The notes under the pieces: generated by a model | Databases searched by the model: none | What the model was told of the DNA's origin: nothing | Seen by the model: only the letters and a program-made list of their open reading frames with translations | Position numbers and translations under genes: made by a program | Shown here: piece by piece, positions 20,048-31,300 of the stretch | Numbering within the stretch: position 1 is the first letter of the stretch | Layout of the letters: each line of letters starts with the position of its first letter | NCBI GenBank assembly: GCA_963575745.1 | Contig: CAUYUJ010016359.1 | Span: 43,501-107,500, forward strand | From: Prorocentrum cordatum | Taxonomy: Eukaryota; Sar; Dinophyceae; Prorocentrales; Prorocentraceae | DNA length: 64,000 nucleotides | Direction: 5' to 3'

Positions 20048-20835
20048 CCAGTATCAGCATCATCATCATCATGATCAGCATCGTCATCGTCATCGCCGTT
20101 ATTGTCATAAACGTTATGCTCAGGGTTCGCGTCATCTTCCTCACCCTTGTCGCCGTCGCCGCCATGACCGGCATCATCAGCAGCACCAGCGTCAGACCAT
20201 AATCATTGTCATTGCCATCGTTGCCATCGTCCTCAACATCATCATCCTCACTATCATCGTCGCCATCGTCAGCATCGCCATCGTCGTCGTCGTCCTCCTC
20301 CTCCTCCTGTCCGTCGTCATCATCAGCATCAGTATCAGTACCGTCAGTATCGCCACAATTGGCACCAGCATCAGCACCATTGCCATCGTCCTCGTCATCG
20401 TTATCATCTTCCTCATCACCCACCTCATCTTCTTCATCATCGTCGTCATTGTCATCATCGCCCGCATAAGCGTTATCGTCATCGTCGTCCCCACACTTGT
20501 CATCCCCATCCTCCTACTCATCGTCGTCATGCTCGTCATCGACATCGCTGTTATTGCCAGGAAAAACACAAACAATGTAACATCATGATCATCATCATGC
20601 TCCCTGTCCGCGTCACCGTCGTCCTCCTTACAACCATCATTCTCATCATCATCATCACCACCATCATCATCAGAAGCATCAGCATTACCATCATCATTGT
20701 TGTTATAAGCCCCACCACGCTCATCATCCTTATCGCTGTCATCGACATCATCCGAATCACCATCACAATCCCCATCGTGGTCGACACGCCGACATCACCA
20801 TCATCAGCATCATCATCAGCGACAGGAAGTAGGAT
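18405..20835. repeat. 2.4-kb degenerate ATC/GTC/GCC triplet tract
   Basis: Near-continuous triplets of the type CATCATCGCCATCGTCATC with frequent variants. All frames are open for hundreds of codons on both strands (Ile/Val/Ser, Asp/Gly, Met/Thr), as expected for a stop-free triplet vocabulary. The longest array in the window. Confidence 0.93.
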
Positions 20836-21059
20836 AGTCCGAGGAGACAGGGAGTAATCTAGTCAAGAAAGAGGAGAGGGTGAGATCCTAAGGAAACTAG
20901 ACACGTGAGCACCTGCAAGGAAACCCGAAACTCCGCAGCTTCGGGTTTCACTCTCCAGATTCTCGGGTTCTTCGGGACACCCCTCGTTCTCCTTCCCCCT
21001 CCCCCCCAGTCTGCCCCCCAGGGGTCGGCCTAAACGGTGTTTCGGCGATTTCGTGGGCC
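20836..21059. other. Short gene-free linker
   Basis: Follows the triplet tract and contains the direct repeat GAAACCCGAA...CGGGTTTCAC near 20920. Nothing else noted. Confidence 0.4.
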
Positions 21060-22690
21060 GCTGTTTTGCAGCAGAGGCGGACGGAAGACAGAACGAGGGA
21101 GAACGAAACTAAATCAACAACGAACATCACAAGACAGCTGACCGCTTGGGCCCCACCGTCAGCCGAATCGGCGAGCATAAACCGGGCGAAGCCCCGCAAG
21201 AATTCGAATGCCACATTTCGTCCTCGTACTACTCGTATTCCTCCCCGTCATCCTCCCCATCCTTATCGTCGTCGTCGTCCTCCTCCTCCTCCTCGTCCTC
21301 CTCATCCTCATCTTCCTCGTCTTCCTCCTGCTTCAGCTCCTCCTCGTTCTCCTCGTCTAGGACCTCGTCCTCGTTTCTCCTCCTTCCTCGTCCTGCTCAT
21401 CCTTCTTCTCCTGGCACCTCGGCGGCCGAGAATGAAGCCGTGTCCCATCGGTTGTGCCATAGGTTGCGCCCTCGGTGGCCGATGATACAACCGTGTCCTA
21501 TCGGTTGCGCCGTAGGTTGCGCCCTCGGCGGCCGAGAGTAAACCGTCTGCTATCGGTTGCGCCATAGGTTGCGCCCTCGGTGGCCGAGAGTAATACCGTC
21601 TCCTATCGGTTGCGCCATAGGCTGCGCCTTTGGTTGCCGCGAGTGAAACAGTGTCCAATCGGTTGCGTCCTCGGTGGCCGAGAGTAAAACCGTATCTTAT
21701 CGGTTGCGCCTTAGGTTGCGCCCTCGGCGGCCGAGAATAAAACCGTGTCCTATCGGTTGCGCCATAGGTTTCGCCCTCGGTGGCCGAGGGTAATACCGTG
21801 TCCTATCGGTTGCGCCATAGGCTGCGCCCTTGGTTGCCGCGAGTGAAACTGTGTCCCCTCGGTTGCGCCGCAGATTGCGCCCTCGGCGGCCGAGAGTAGA
21901 ACCGCCGTCTCCTATCGGTTGCGCCATAGGCTGCGCCCTCGACGGCCGAGAGTAAAGCCGTCTGCTATCGGTTGCGCCATAGGTTGCGCTCTCGGCGGCC
22001 GAGAGTAAAACCGTCTCCTATCGGTTGCGCCATAGGTTGCGCCATCGGTGGCCGAGACACCGTGTCCCATCGGTTGCGCCATAGGCTGCGCCCTCGGCGA
22101 CCGAGAGTAAAACCGTGTCCTATCGGTAGCGCCATAGGTTGTGCCCTCGGTGGCCGAGAGTAAACCGTCTGCTATCGGTTGCGCCATAGGTTGCGCCCTC
22201 GGCGGCCGAGAGTAAAACCGTGTCCTCTCGGTTGCGACATAGTTTGCGCTTTCGGTTGCCGAGAGTAATACCGTTTCCTATCGGTTGCGCCACAGGCTGC
22301 GCCCTGAGTAAAACCGTCTCCAATCGGTTGCGCGATAGGTTGCGCCCTCGGTGGCCGAGAGTAAAGCCGTCTCCTATCGGTTGCGGCGCCGTAGGTTGCG
22401 CCCTCGGCGGCCGAGATTACAATCGTGTGCTATCGGTTGCGCCGTAGTTTGCTCCCTCGGTGGCAGAGAGTAAAACCGTGTCCTATCGGTTGCGCCTTAG
22501 GCTGCGCCCGCGGCGGCCGAGAATGATCGTGTACTATCGGTTGCGCCATAGACTGGGCCCTTGGCGGCCGCGAGTAAGACCGTCGCGAAACGATTGCGTC
22601 CAGTCTGTGCAGTTCAGGTCAGCTCAGCTCAGTTCACCTCCGTCAGTTTACCTCGCGAGAAACAAATTTGGGCGACGTCCGAAAACATTA
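21060..22690 (-). mobile_element. Satellite composite element, contiguous copy 2 (inverted)
   Basis: Read on the minus strand: flank GAGGTAAACTGACGGAGGTG (about 22650), about 22 units of the 52-bp satellite (22600-21415), a GAGCAGGACGAGG junction, a GAG/GAC tract, and a tail with GGGGCCCAAGCGG. Order and sequence match the plus-strand pieces at 5150-5935 and 7080-7390, so this is the uninterrupted form. No coding capacity or terminal inverted repeats were seen. Confidence 0.8.
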
Positions 22691-22859
22691 TTTTTGGTCG
22701 ATCCCTGTCCCCCTCCCTGCCTCCGCTCCCTCTCTTCGCGGCAGCGAGTGCGCGGCTCGCCCCCACCCCTGGCGCCGCCGGTCGCGCCGCCGCGCCGGTG
22801 CGGGCATGTCCGCGCGGCCGCCCAGGCCAGCCAGCGCCGGGAGGCCGGCCCATCAGTCG

Positions 22860-23000
22860 AGGTCGTCGCCGTCGCCGCCGCCATCGCCGCCGCCGCCGCC
22901 GCCGTCGTCGTCGTCGTCATCGTCGCCACCGCCGCCGCCGCCGCCTTCGTCGTCGTCGTCGTCGTCGTGGTCGTCGTCGGGAGTCACCGTCGTTGGGAGT
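22860..23000. repeat. (GTC/GCC)n triplet array
   Basis: GTCGTCGCCGCC-type array after a GC-rich stretch. Confidence 0.9.
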
Positions 23001-23109
23001 TCTCGTCGAGGGGTCCTCGTCGTGGACGTGGTCTTCGGGGTTGACGTCCTCGTCGTCGCCAGGGTCGCAGTCGAGCGCGTCGATTCGGGGCCATCGTCGT
23101 GGTGTGGGG

Positions 23110-23720
23110 AGGGGTCGCCGTGGAGGAGCAGGAGGAAGATGAGGAGGAAAAGGCTGTGGAGAAAGATCTCAAAGGGGATGGAACAAGGGGGATGAATAGG
23201 AGTAGGAGGAGGAGGAAGACGAGGAGGAGCAGCATGAGGAGTACGCGGAGGAGGCCGAGGATGAATCGGGTGAGGAGGAGGAGGAGGAAGATGTATCAAA
23301 TATTCGTGTGCAGGAGGAGGGGGACGACGACGAGGACAAGGACGAATAGGAGTAGGAGGAGGAGGAGGAGGAGGAAGAAAAGCAGGAGGAGGAGGAGGAC
23401 GAAGAGTACAACGGCGAGGTGGAGGAGGGCGATGTTGGAGAGCGGGAGGAACACGAGGGGCGGAGGGGAAGGAGGAGAAGGGGGGGGAGGAGAAGGCGGA
23501 AGGACGAGTAGAAGGAGGAGGAGGAGGAGGAGAATGCACGAGGAGGAGGAGGAGTAGGAGGAGGAGGAGGAAGGAGGAGGAGGAGGAGGAGGAAGAGGAC
23601 GAGTAGAAGGAGGAGGAGGAGGAGGACGAGGAGGAGGAAGAGGAGGAGGAGGAGGAAGAGGAGGAGGAAGGACGAGTAGAAGCAGGAGGAGGAAGAGGAG
23701 GAAGAGGAGGAGGTTGCACG
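23110..23720. repeat. Degenerate (GGA)n tract
   Basis: About 600 bases of GGAGGA/GAAGAGG with GACGAG variants. The Arg-rich and Ser/Pro-rich frames here are artefacts. Confidence 0.92.
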
Positions 23721-23904
23721 AGCAACACCCGAGCGCAGGCCAAGTCTCTGGAAGGTCGGGCCACGCAGCGGGATGCAGTTTTGCTCGTATCTGAAGTGCT
23801 GCGCTCTGCCAAGTGGCGGCACGGGAGGGTAAGTCTTCATCGCACCCGTCGCCACGTGCACGAACGGACCTTCCTGCTCGTGGACACCCGCCTGGCCCTA
23901 TTGC

Positions 23905-23965
23905 TTGACGCTTCGCATCGCCCCACTAGCCCAGTTAGAAACGATGCCTAGGAGCGTTGTCCAGA
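23905..23965 (+). repeat. Dispersed block shared with 28835-28900
   Basis: TTGACGCTTCGC...CCC-ACTAGCCCA-TTAGAAACGATGCC aligns with TTGACGCTTCGCGAATCCCC and AGAAACGATGCCCAGAGG near 28840. Both precede CTTGGG clusters. Confidence 0.6.
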
Positions 23966-24029
23966 GGAGGGTCTTGGCAAGCATGTAGTGAAGCACTGGG
24001 GCCAACAATGGTGGAATTGGAGACCTCGG

Positions 24030-24640
24030 GGCCCCACTTGGAGCATCTTGGAGTCGTTTTGGGGCATCTTGGAGCCGTTTGCAATGGACTGCGTATATGC
24101 ACGCCCGCGCGATGGGTGTTGCAGGAGACGACCCGGACCGCCTGCAAGTCTTGTTACGATCCCTCCTGCTCGCCCCCTCCTGAACGCGAGCGTTGCTGAT
24201 CACCCTCGCGCGCCACCGCCTGTGGTCGAGCTCCGAGGCACGGTAGCCGCTCCCAGACATGTGTCTGTAGTTTTTCTTGTGCCGATGCGCCGTCCAGGCG
24301 CGGCTCTTGAGTGAGTGTGAGTGGGGCCCTCTTTGGGCCCTCTTCGAGGTCTTGAGGTGCCTCGTTGGGTCACCTTGGGGGGGCCGTCGATCGACGAGGC
24401 GGGCGGCGCTTCTGCGAGCCTTCCCGCCCGCTTCGGAAGCCTCAACGTCGCCTCTTCCGGGAGGCGCTCTCGGGGCCGTCCGAGGGCCCTCTTTTGGCGG
24501 CCTCCAGAGCCGATTTTGGAAGCGAAAGGGCGAGACGACAACACTCCCTGACCCTCATGGTCTTCCAAGGATCTGGGCATTTCGGAGGGGTCGTTTTGAG
24601 GCTTCGTGGCTACTTGGAGCCATCTTGAGGCAGTCTTAGG
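24030..24640 (+). repeat. CTTGGG minisatellite cluster 3
   Basis: Looser units (CATCTTGGAGTCGTTTTGGG, CTCTTTGGGCC) in two blocks around 24030-24090 and 24320-24640, with the core-like TTTTGGAAGCGAAAGGGCG. Confidence 0.65.
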
Positions 24641-25494
24641 GCCTTAAGGAGACAGTGTGAGAGACGAGCCCCGTGCCCCAGATAATAAAGCATCCCCCCT
24701 TTTGGCCTCATGCCTAAAGCGGGCCTCATAATAAAGCCCCAGATAATAAAACGATGTCTCGCTTTCCCCCCCTTCCCAGCCCCCCGTGCGATTCCGAGGG
24801 CCAGGACGGGCTCACGCTAGCCCCAAATACAATTCCGTTTTTTGAAACGAGTACTGTTTTGGTGCGGGTGCCGTCACTCTGTCCTCCCATTGACACAGGT
24901 CAGCACATCCCCGGAACCCCCAGAACCCACCCAAGAAACCTCCGCGGTGAAGAGGTGGCCGGCAGCGGCGGTGCGTTCGGTAGGCCTCCCGCGGCGTCGC
25001 CGCCGTCGATGCCGCCGTCAGGGGTCGTCGGCGCCGCCGTCGACATCGACCACCTCGTCGTCGCTTTGGCCGTCGCCGCCGCCGTCGACGTCGACAACCT
25101 CGTCGTCGTCGCCGTCATCGTCGCCATCGCCGCCACCGTTGACGTCGTCGATGTCGTCGGCATCCACGCCGTCGCCCGTCGACGGCTGCGCACGCGGCAG
25201 GCCCCACGCGGCGCGGCCCGCGGACGTGGCGAAGGTCGGCCTGCCAGGGCCTCGGCCGTGTTCGCGCGCCCGCGCGCGTGGGCCGGGGTCGGCGGGGGTG
25301 GGCGCCAGAGAGGGGTGGGGAGAAGCTGTGTGCACCCGCTCCCTGACATCCTACCCCTCCCTCCCATTGCTTTATCACGCTACGTTTCCTCTATCCGCCA
25401 ACAGCCGTCTGTCACAGCGGGCCCGAGACATCCACGGGGGCCCCGTGGCGCGCAGTCTGCAAGGCGGAGCTGTGCAGATCGAGGAGGGGGGGTG
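24641..25494. other. Gene-free sequence with GTC-rich part
   Basis: Contains a duplicated CCCAGATAATAAA (24676, 24731) and a degenerate GTCGTCGCC tract at about 24990-25180. No gene. Confidence 0.5.
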
Positions 25495-25660
25495 CCAGGT
25501 AAGCTCCTCCTCCTCCTCCTCCTCCTCCTCCTCCTCCTCCTCCTCCTCCTCCTCCTCCTCCTCCTCCTCCTCCTCCTCCTCCTCCTCCTCCCCTCCTCCT
25601 CCTCCTCCCCCTCCCCCTCCTCCTCCTCCTCCTCCTCCTCCTCCTCCTCCTCCTCCAGGA
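25495..25660. repeat. (CTC)n array
   Basis: About 165 bases of nearly pure CTC. Confidence 0.95.
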
Positions 25661-26014
25661 CGAAGATGAGAGGGATGAGGAAGGAGGAGGACGAGGAGGA
25701 ACTGCAGGAGCGAGAGGAGCAGGAGGACCACGGGAAGGCGGGCGAGGGGAAGGGAAGGGGGGGCAACCACGACGAGGAGGCATTCGGACGCGAGAGCGCC
25801 ACTGTGAACGGCTGGAGCAGGCCGCCGATCCTGAAGTGGGGCCGGCGCTGCAGCGGGGCGACCAGTTTGGCAGGGCCGACAACGTCAGGATTGGAAGGGC
25901 GCAGCAGGACACGACGCTTTGGGCGTGGACGGAACGCGAAACACACCTACAATGTGAGGGGGGCCACATCTCTCGGGACGCCTCGGGGTGAGGGGAGCGC
26001 AGCACTCATGTTGA

Positions 26015-26510
26015 GCAGGTGTGGAGGAGGAGGAGGGGGAGGAGGAGGGGGAGGAGGAGGAGGAGGAGGAGGCGGAGGAGGAGGAGGAGGGGGAGAGAGG
26101 AGGAGGAGGAGGAGGAGGAGGAGGAGGAGGAGGAGGAGGAGAGGAGGAGGAGGGGAGGAGGAGGAGGAGGAGGAGGAGGAGGAGGAGGAGGAGGAGGAGG
26201 AGGAGGAGGAGGAGGAGGAGGAGGAGGAGGAGGAGGAGGAGGAGGAGGAGGAGGAGGAGGAGGAGGAGGAGGAGGAGGAGGAGGAGGAGGCGGAGGAGGA
26301 GGGGAGGAGGAGGATGGAGGAGGAGGAAGGAGGAGGAGGAGGAGGAGGAGGAGGAGGAGGAGGAGGAGGAGGAGAGGAGAGGAGGGGAGGAGGAGGAGGA
26401 GGAGGAGGAGGAGGAGGAGGAGGAGGAGGAGGAGGACGAGGACGAGGAGGAGGAGGAGGAGGAGGAGGAGGAGGCGGAGGAGGAGGAGACGGAGGAGCAG
26501 GAGGGGGAGG
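26015..26510. repeat. (GGA)n array
   Basis: About 500 bases of nearly pure GGA; the purest long array in the window. The surrounding 674-aa frame is poly-Gly, poly-Arg or poly-Glu. Confidence 0.96.
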
Positions 26511-26727
26511 GAAACACTGTTGGCGGGGACGCCCTGCGCCCCGAGCTCGCGGCCTCGATACCTCCTGGGCCCCACCTATCAGTGTGTGTCCTTGCTCGTC
26601 TTTGTGGCCAGACCTCCCTGCGTTGGGTACTCGTTTTGAACAGAGCGCTGCGGTCGCGCACCTCTTTCCTTCCTTCCCGAGTCCTTTCTCCTCTCCTCGT
26701 TCCTCCTACCTTTACCTCGCCACTTTA

Positions 26728-27060
26728 GATGGCTGCTGGGGGTTCAGCGGAGCGAGGCACCACCCAGACTCAGATTAGACCTCGCCTTTCCTGAAGGGCT
26801 GCGATTTGCGAAACTGTCGCCACTTTCGAGGCCTGCTAAAATTCAACAGAGTGAGTCACCACCTAGACTCAGAATAGACCTCGCCATCTTTGGGGGGCTG
26901 TGATCTGCGAAACTGTCGCCAATTTCGAGGGCTGCTGGGGGGTTCAGCGGAGTGAGGCACCACCCAGATTCAGATTAGACCTCGCCCTCCCTGGGGGGCT
27001 GCGAGCAGCGAAACTGTCACCACTTTCGAGGGCTGCTGGGGGGTCAGCGGGGCGTTGTCG
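26728..27060 (+). repeat. ~100-bp tandem repeat, block 1
   Basis: Units start near 26728, 26826, 26922 and 27023: TTTCGAGGGCTGCTGGGG, CAGCGGAGTGAGGCACCACC, GGGGGGCTGCGATCTGCGAA. The same unit returns at 28459-28830. Confidence 0.85.
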
Positions 27061-27172
27061 CGGGCCGCCCGCGCACCTGGCAGCGCGCCTTCGAGCGTTT
27101 AGCTCCCGCAGTGACAAGTGCAGGAAGGAAGCAGGGAAGCTGACGGGCGAGCCAGGCCCCGTTCGCTTCTTG

Positions 27173-27713
27173 GGTCAATCATGTTGTCGAGCGCCGCGGC
27201 GACATGGCGCAGGCAACGCTGCACCTTTAGCGTACTACCGGCAAACGTAACACTCGTCGGCCTCCTCTCGTCAGTTTTGTCGTCGTCCTCTGCCCCCTGC
27301 CACATTCCCTATGCTGCTGCCGCGCTGACGGGTCGGCCCCCTCGCGTCCTTCACTTGCCCTTCGTTCCCGCCCCCATGTCCTCAAGCCTACAGGCGGCCC
27401 GGATTAGTCTGTCGATCCTGCCAGATCAAGGGTACCTTCGTGTCCTGTGTCTTGCGACCCATGCCTCCTGCATTTCTGTGGCAACGTGGCCCTCGGAAGG
27501 GTCTTGTGTCCTCTCGCGTGTCCTCTCCAATCAAGTCCGACTGTAGGCCATCGCTCCTCGTCTTTCTGTTGTTGTCCTGTGAATCGTGCCACGTGAGCAT
27601 TTCCCATGTAGCTTGTACAACATAGAACGGCGCCTGCAGTGTAATTGTCCTGACAAGTTTGAGAAAATACCTTGTGCCACTTGATGCAACTGGGCTGGGT
27701 ACGTCACAGGATA
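27173..27713 (+). repeat. Dispersed repeat M, long copy
   Basis: Shares with 29745-30090 the blocks TCGAGCGCCGCGGCGACATG, CTCTGCCCCCTGCCAC, CCATGTAGCTTG, ACGGCGCCTGCA and GGGTACGTCACAGG in the same order. This copy has about 200 bp of extra sequence in the middle. Confidence 0.7.
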
Positions 27714-27929
27714 TGTGTTGTTTACTGCGTTTGTCCTTGCTTGCTCACTGCCGTTATTTGCCTGTTCCTTGTGTGCATTGGCCAGTTCCTTGCCTGTCTT
27801 GGCTTTGTCTCTGTTGTTCCCAACCATCCTGTGGTGTTGGGTCTTCGTTTTGAAGAGACGGTCCCCGCGTTGTCATCTTCTTCTCTACTCCGCCTCCCCC
27901 CTCTTCCCTCCTCCCGTCACCCCTCACAC

Positions 27930-28458
27930 TTTGGCACACCCCTCACACGTTTCGTGGCCCCATAGGGAGCTCCACAAAAGGCCCTCGTGGTGGTGCCCGC
28001 ATGCGGTCCCAACACCCATTTTGGCACATACCCCACACGCCTCGTGGCCCCATAGGGAGCTCCACCGAAGGCCCTCGTGGGGGTGCCCGCATGCGGTCCC
28101 CACACCCTTTTCGGCACACCCTCACACGCTTCGTGGCCGCATAGGGAGCTCCACCGAGAGCCCGAGTGGGGGTGCCCGCATGCGGTCCCCACACCCATTG
28201 TGGCACACCCTCACACGTTTCGTGGCCCCATAAGGAATTCCAACAAAGGCCCTGGTGGGGGTGCCCGCATGCGATCTTCACATACATTTCGGCACACCTC
28301 TCACACGTTTCGTGGCCCCATAAGGAGCTCCACCGAAGGCCCTAGTAGGGGTGCCCGCATGCGGTCCCCACACCCATCTCGGTACACCCCTCACCCGTTT
28401 CGTGGCCCCATAGGGAGTTCCACCGAAGGCCCTCGTGGGGGTGCCCGCATGTTGTTCC
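27930..28458 (+). repeat. 90-bp tandem repeat
   Basis: Six units. CGTGGCCC recurs at 27953, 28043, 28133, 28221, 28311 and 28401. Units contain CATAGGGAGCTCCACCGAAG and GGGTGCCCGCATGCGGTCCC. It is bounded by the ~100-bp repeat on the right. Confidence 0.93.
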
Positions 28459-28830
28459 TTTTCGAGGGCTGCTGGGGGTCCAGCGGAGTGACGTCTTACC
28501 CAGGCCACCAGGAGACCTCGCTATCCCTGTGGGGCTGCGATCTGCGAAACTGTCTCCACTTTCGAGGACTGCTGGGTGGTCTAGCGGAGTGACGTGTTAC
28601 CCAGACCACCAGGAGGCTTCGTTATCTTTGTGGGGCTGAGATCAGCGAAATTGTCGGGTGGTGCTGCGATCTGCGAACTTGTCGTCAGTTTCGAGGGTTG
28701 CTGGGGGGCCCAGCGGAGCGACGTCGTACCCAGACCACCAGGAGACTTCGCTATCCTTGTGAGGCTGCGATCTGCGAAATTGACGCCATTTTCGAGGGCT
28801 GCTGGGGGGCCCAGCGGAGTGACGTCTTAC
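28459..28830 (+). repeat. ~100-bp tandem repeat, block 2
   Basis: Units near 28459, 28560, 28689 and 28790 of the same type as 26728-27060, so the 90-bp array and repeat M lie between two blocks of one older array. Confidence 0.85.
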
Positions 28831-28929
28831 TCATATGTTGACGCTTCGCGAATCCCCACCAGCCCATCAAGAAACGATGCCCAGAGGAATTGCCTCGATC
28901 AGGGAAGTGGGCAGCGCACCGAGGAAGCC

Positions 28930-29250
28930 ATTCTGAGACATCTTGGGATAGCTTGAGCCATCTGGGAGGTCATCTTGGACTCTCCCAGGCGCTCTTGGAG
29001 TCATCTTAATCAGTGCCCCCAAGAGGCCAACATGTGGCTAAAACCTGCGTAAAATCAATGAGTTGGCATTCTCGCCGAGGCCTCTTGGAACATCTTGGGT
29101 GCCTCTGGGGGGTTTCTTGGGGCCTCTTGGGGGTCTCTTGGGAGCCTCTTGGGGGGCATCCTGGGGGCCTCTTGGGGATTCCTTGGATCCATCTTGGGGC
29201 ACTCTTGGGGCCTCCTGGACGCTTCTTGGGGCCATCATGGGTGAGATCGA
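28930..29250 (+). repeat. CTTGGG minisatellite cluster 4
   Basis: CTCTTGGGGGCCTCTTGGGG-type units with a core containing AAAATCAATGAGTTGGCATT. Confidence 0.8.
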
Positions 29251-29361
29251 TCACAGGAGGGGGGGCACTAATTAGCGTCCCCCCCTCAGGAGGCCAAAAT
29301 GGTGCCCAAACCCCCAGACCCATGTACAACCAATGAGTTTGGCTTCCTCGCCGAGGCGGTT

Positions 29362-29507
29362 TTGGACGCTCCGACACTTCGCGGAACCCCCTGGCCAGGT
29401 CCATGGGGAGGGGGTAGGGGGAGGGGTAAACCTTTCCCCGAAAGGGAAGCAGGAGGGGTGGAAGAGGAAACGCTCTAAACCACCTACGCCCAGAGGGCTG
29501 GCGGGAT
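29362..29507 (+). repeat. Dispersed repeat shared with 46891-47041
   Basis: TTTTGGACGCTCC, then GGTCCATGGGGAGGGGGTAG, CCCCGAAAGGGAAG, GAGGAAACGCTCTAAACCAC and GAGGGCTGGCGGGATTC. Both copies follow CTTGGG clusters. Confidence 0.75.
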
Positions 29508-29529
29508 TCACATGAGGCCTCGCCATTTT

Positions 29530-29690
29530 GAGGAGTCCAGAGGCGGCGGAAGAGTAACGGCGGAGGAGGATGGGGGAGGAAGAGGAGGAGGAGGAGGATG
29601 AGGAGGAGGAGGTGGAGGTGGAGGCGGAGGAGGAGGAAGGGGCAGACGAGGTGGAAGAGGAGGAGGAGGAGGAACCAGGGGAGGAGGTCA
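29530..29690. repeat. (GGA)n tract
   Basis: GGAGGAGGTGGAGG-type tract. Confidence 0.85.
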
Positions 29691-29744
29691 GGCACGTGCT
29701 GCCGCGGCGGCGCTTGCGCGGTTCTTACACTAACTATGAGCAGG

Positions 29745-30090
29745 TTTAATCATTTGTTCGAGCGCCGCGGCGACATGGCGCAGGCAGCGGCAGCGCTGAC
29801 TCTTTAGTGCACCACCGACAACAGCAACACTCTTCGGTCCCCTCCCGTCACTATCGTCGTGGTCCTCTGCCCCCTGCCACCTTCCCTCCTGCCATTCCTT
29901 CCCGCCCCCGTGTCCTCCTCAAGCCTGGACCCTCGCTCCTTGTCCTTCTGCTGTTGTCTTGTGAACCGTGCCACGCGAGCGCATCCCATGTAGCTTGCAT
30001 ATAACGGCGCCTGCACTGTCATTGTCCAGGCAAGTTTGGTTCAGCTCCTCTCGTCACTTGATGCAAATGGGTTGGGTACGTCACAGGGTA
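29745..30090 (+). repeat. Dispersed repeat M, short copy
   Basis: About 346-bp homologue of 27173-27713, lacking the middle segment; ends with GGGTACGTCACAGGGTAAC. Confidence 0.7.
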
Positions 30091-30239
30091 ACGGGCACGC
30101 GTGGAGAAACGGGCGAGAACCCACGTATACAGATTGAGGGCATCTGTCAAAACACCCGACGACTGGTTATCGAATGGCCTTCGGCACATCCCGCAGCCGT
30201 GCCTGGGTTGCGAGTTTGATTCTACTCGGATGGCTGATG

Positions 30240-30830
30240 GGGTCTCGTGGGAGGCGTTTCCGGGGCGTCTTGGAGACAGTTGTTTGAACTTCTTGGGAAC
30301 CTCCTGGGGGCCTCTTGGGGTCTTGTCGAGGCCATCTTGGGGCTCCCTCGGGGCCTGTTGGGAGCTCCTTGGGGCAGACCAGAGGCGTCTCGGGGTGGAT
30401 GACTCGAAATGTCCGTTCGGGTTCCCTCTCTGGGCCCCCTCTTGGGGCTGTCTTGGGGCTCTCCTGGGTCGTCATGGGGTCTTATTGGGCCGTCTTGGGG
30501 CCTTATTGGGTCATTTTGGAGCCCTCTTGGGGGCCTCTTGGCTCGTTTTGGGGCAATCTTCACAGCCTCTCGGGCCGTCTGGGACGTTGTGAACGCTCAA
30601 GGGGCGAATGTGCTAACAACGTACGTTTTCCCAGGGAATGGGACGATATTTTTCTTCTGGGGGCCCTCTTGGGGGCTTCTTGGGGCGTGTTCAGGGTTTC
30701 TTGGGCTTTCGGGAAACCAGCAGCCGGCGTTGGCGTTTTAGATAAATCATTCGGCGATTCGTGGCCTTCGTGGGCCGCCCCAGGGGTTTCTGGGGGCCCT
30801 CGCGACCTCAGAGGGGCCCTATGCCCCCCC
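30240..30830 (+). repeat. CTTGGG minisatellite cluster 5
   Basis: Units such as CCTCCTGGGGGCCTCTTGGG. A non-repeat core at about 30585-30650 interrupts the array. Confidence 0.8.
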
Positions 30831-30969
30831 CGGGCGCGTTCAGCCACCTCCTGGGGGACCCTCCCTTCCAAATCGACCGGACTGGGCTCCCGGGGGAGGG
30901 GTTTGGGGAGGGGGGAACATCTTACACGCCGATGAACCCCAAGGGGTCGACGGATTCTGTCAGAGATGG

Positions 30970-31300
30970 GTTGATTGATCTATAAGATGACTCTAGTAGA
31001 GCCAGGTCGCTAGATCGAGTCTCCGTAGGATTCGGTTCGAGCTGGAACGAACTACAGCAGGACTTTTATTCCAGTCGGACCGACCTTGATTAGGCGGGTT
31101 AAAACAAAACCTGGATCGAACCATCGTACAATTAGCCTAAAGCTGGATCGAACCTTAGTATGATTCAATTATAAAGGCTGGATCCAGCTAGAGTAAGATC
31201 CGGGTAGAGTTGGATCGAGCCCGAATAGGATTGTATTAATGTTTTGTCCATCTATAAAAAGGGTTTTATTTGAGCTGGATCGAGCACGAATGGTATTCTA
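30970..31300 (+). repeat. AT-richer degenerate tandem repeat
   Basis: About 330 bases of lower G+C with recurring (A)GCTGGATCGA(A/G)CC and GTAGGATT/GAATAGGATT motifs roughly every 45-50 bp. Not related to the other arrays. Confidence 0.6.

Noticed and set aside
21060-22690. Proteins with MAQPIGDG-type repeats
   Set aside because: Both strands of the 52-bp satellite give open frames with repeat-length periodicity; no sign of selection on one frame.
24754-26778. 674-aa plus-strand open frame
   Set aside because: Made of CTC and GGA arrays translated as poly-Leu, poly-Gly, poly-Arg and poly-Glu.
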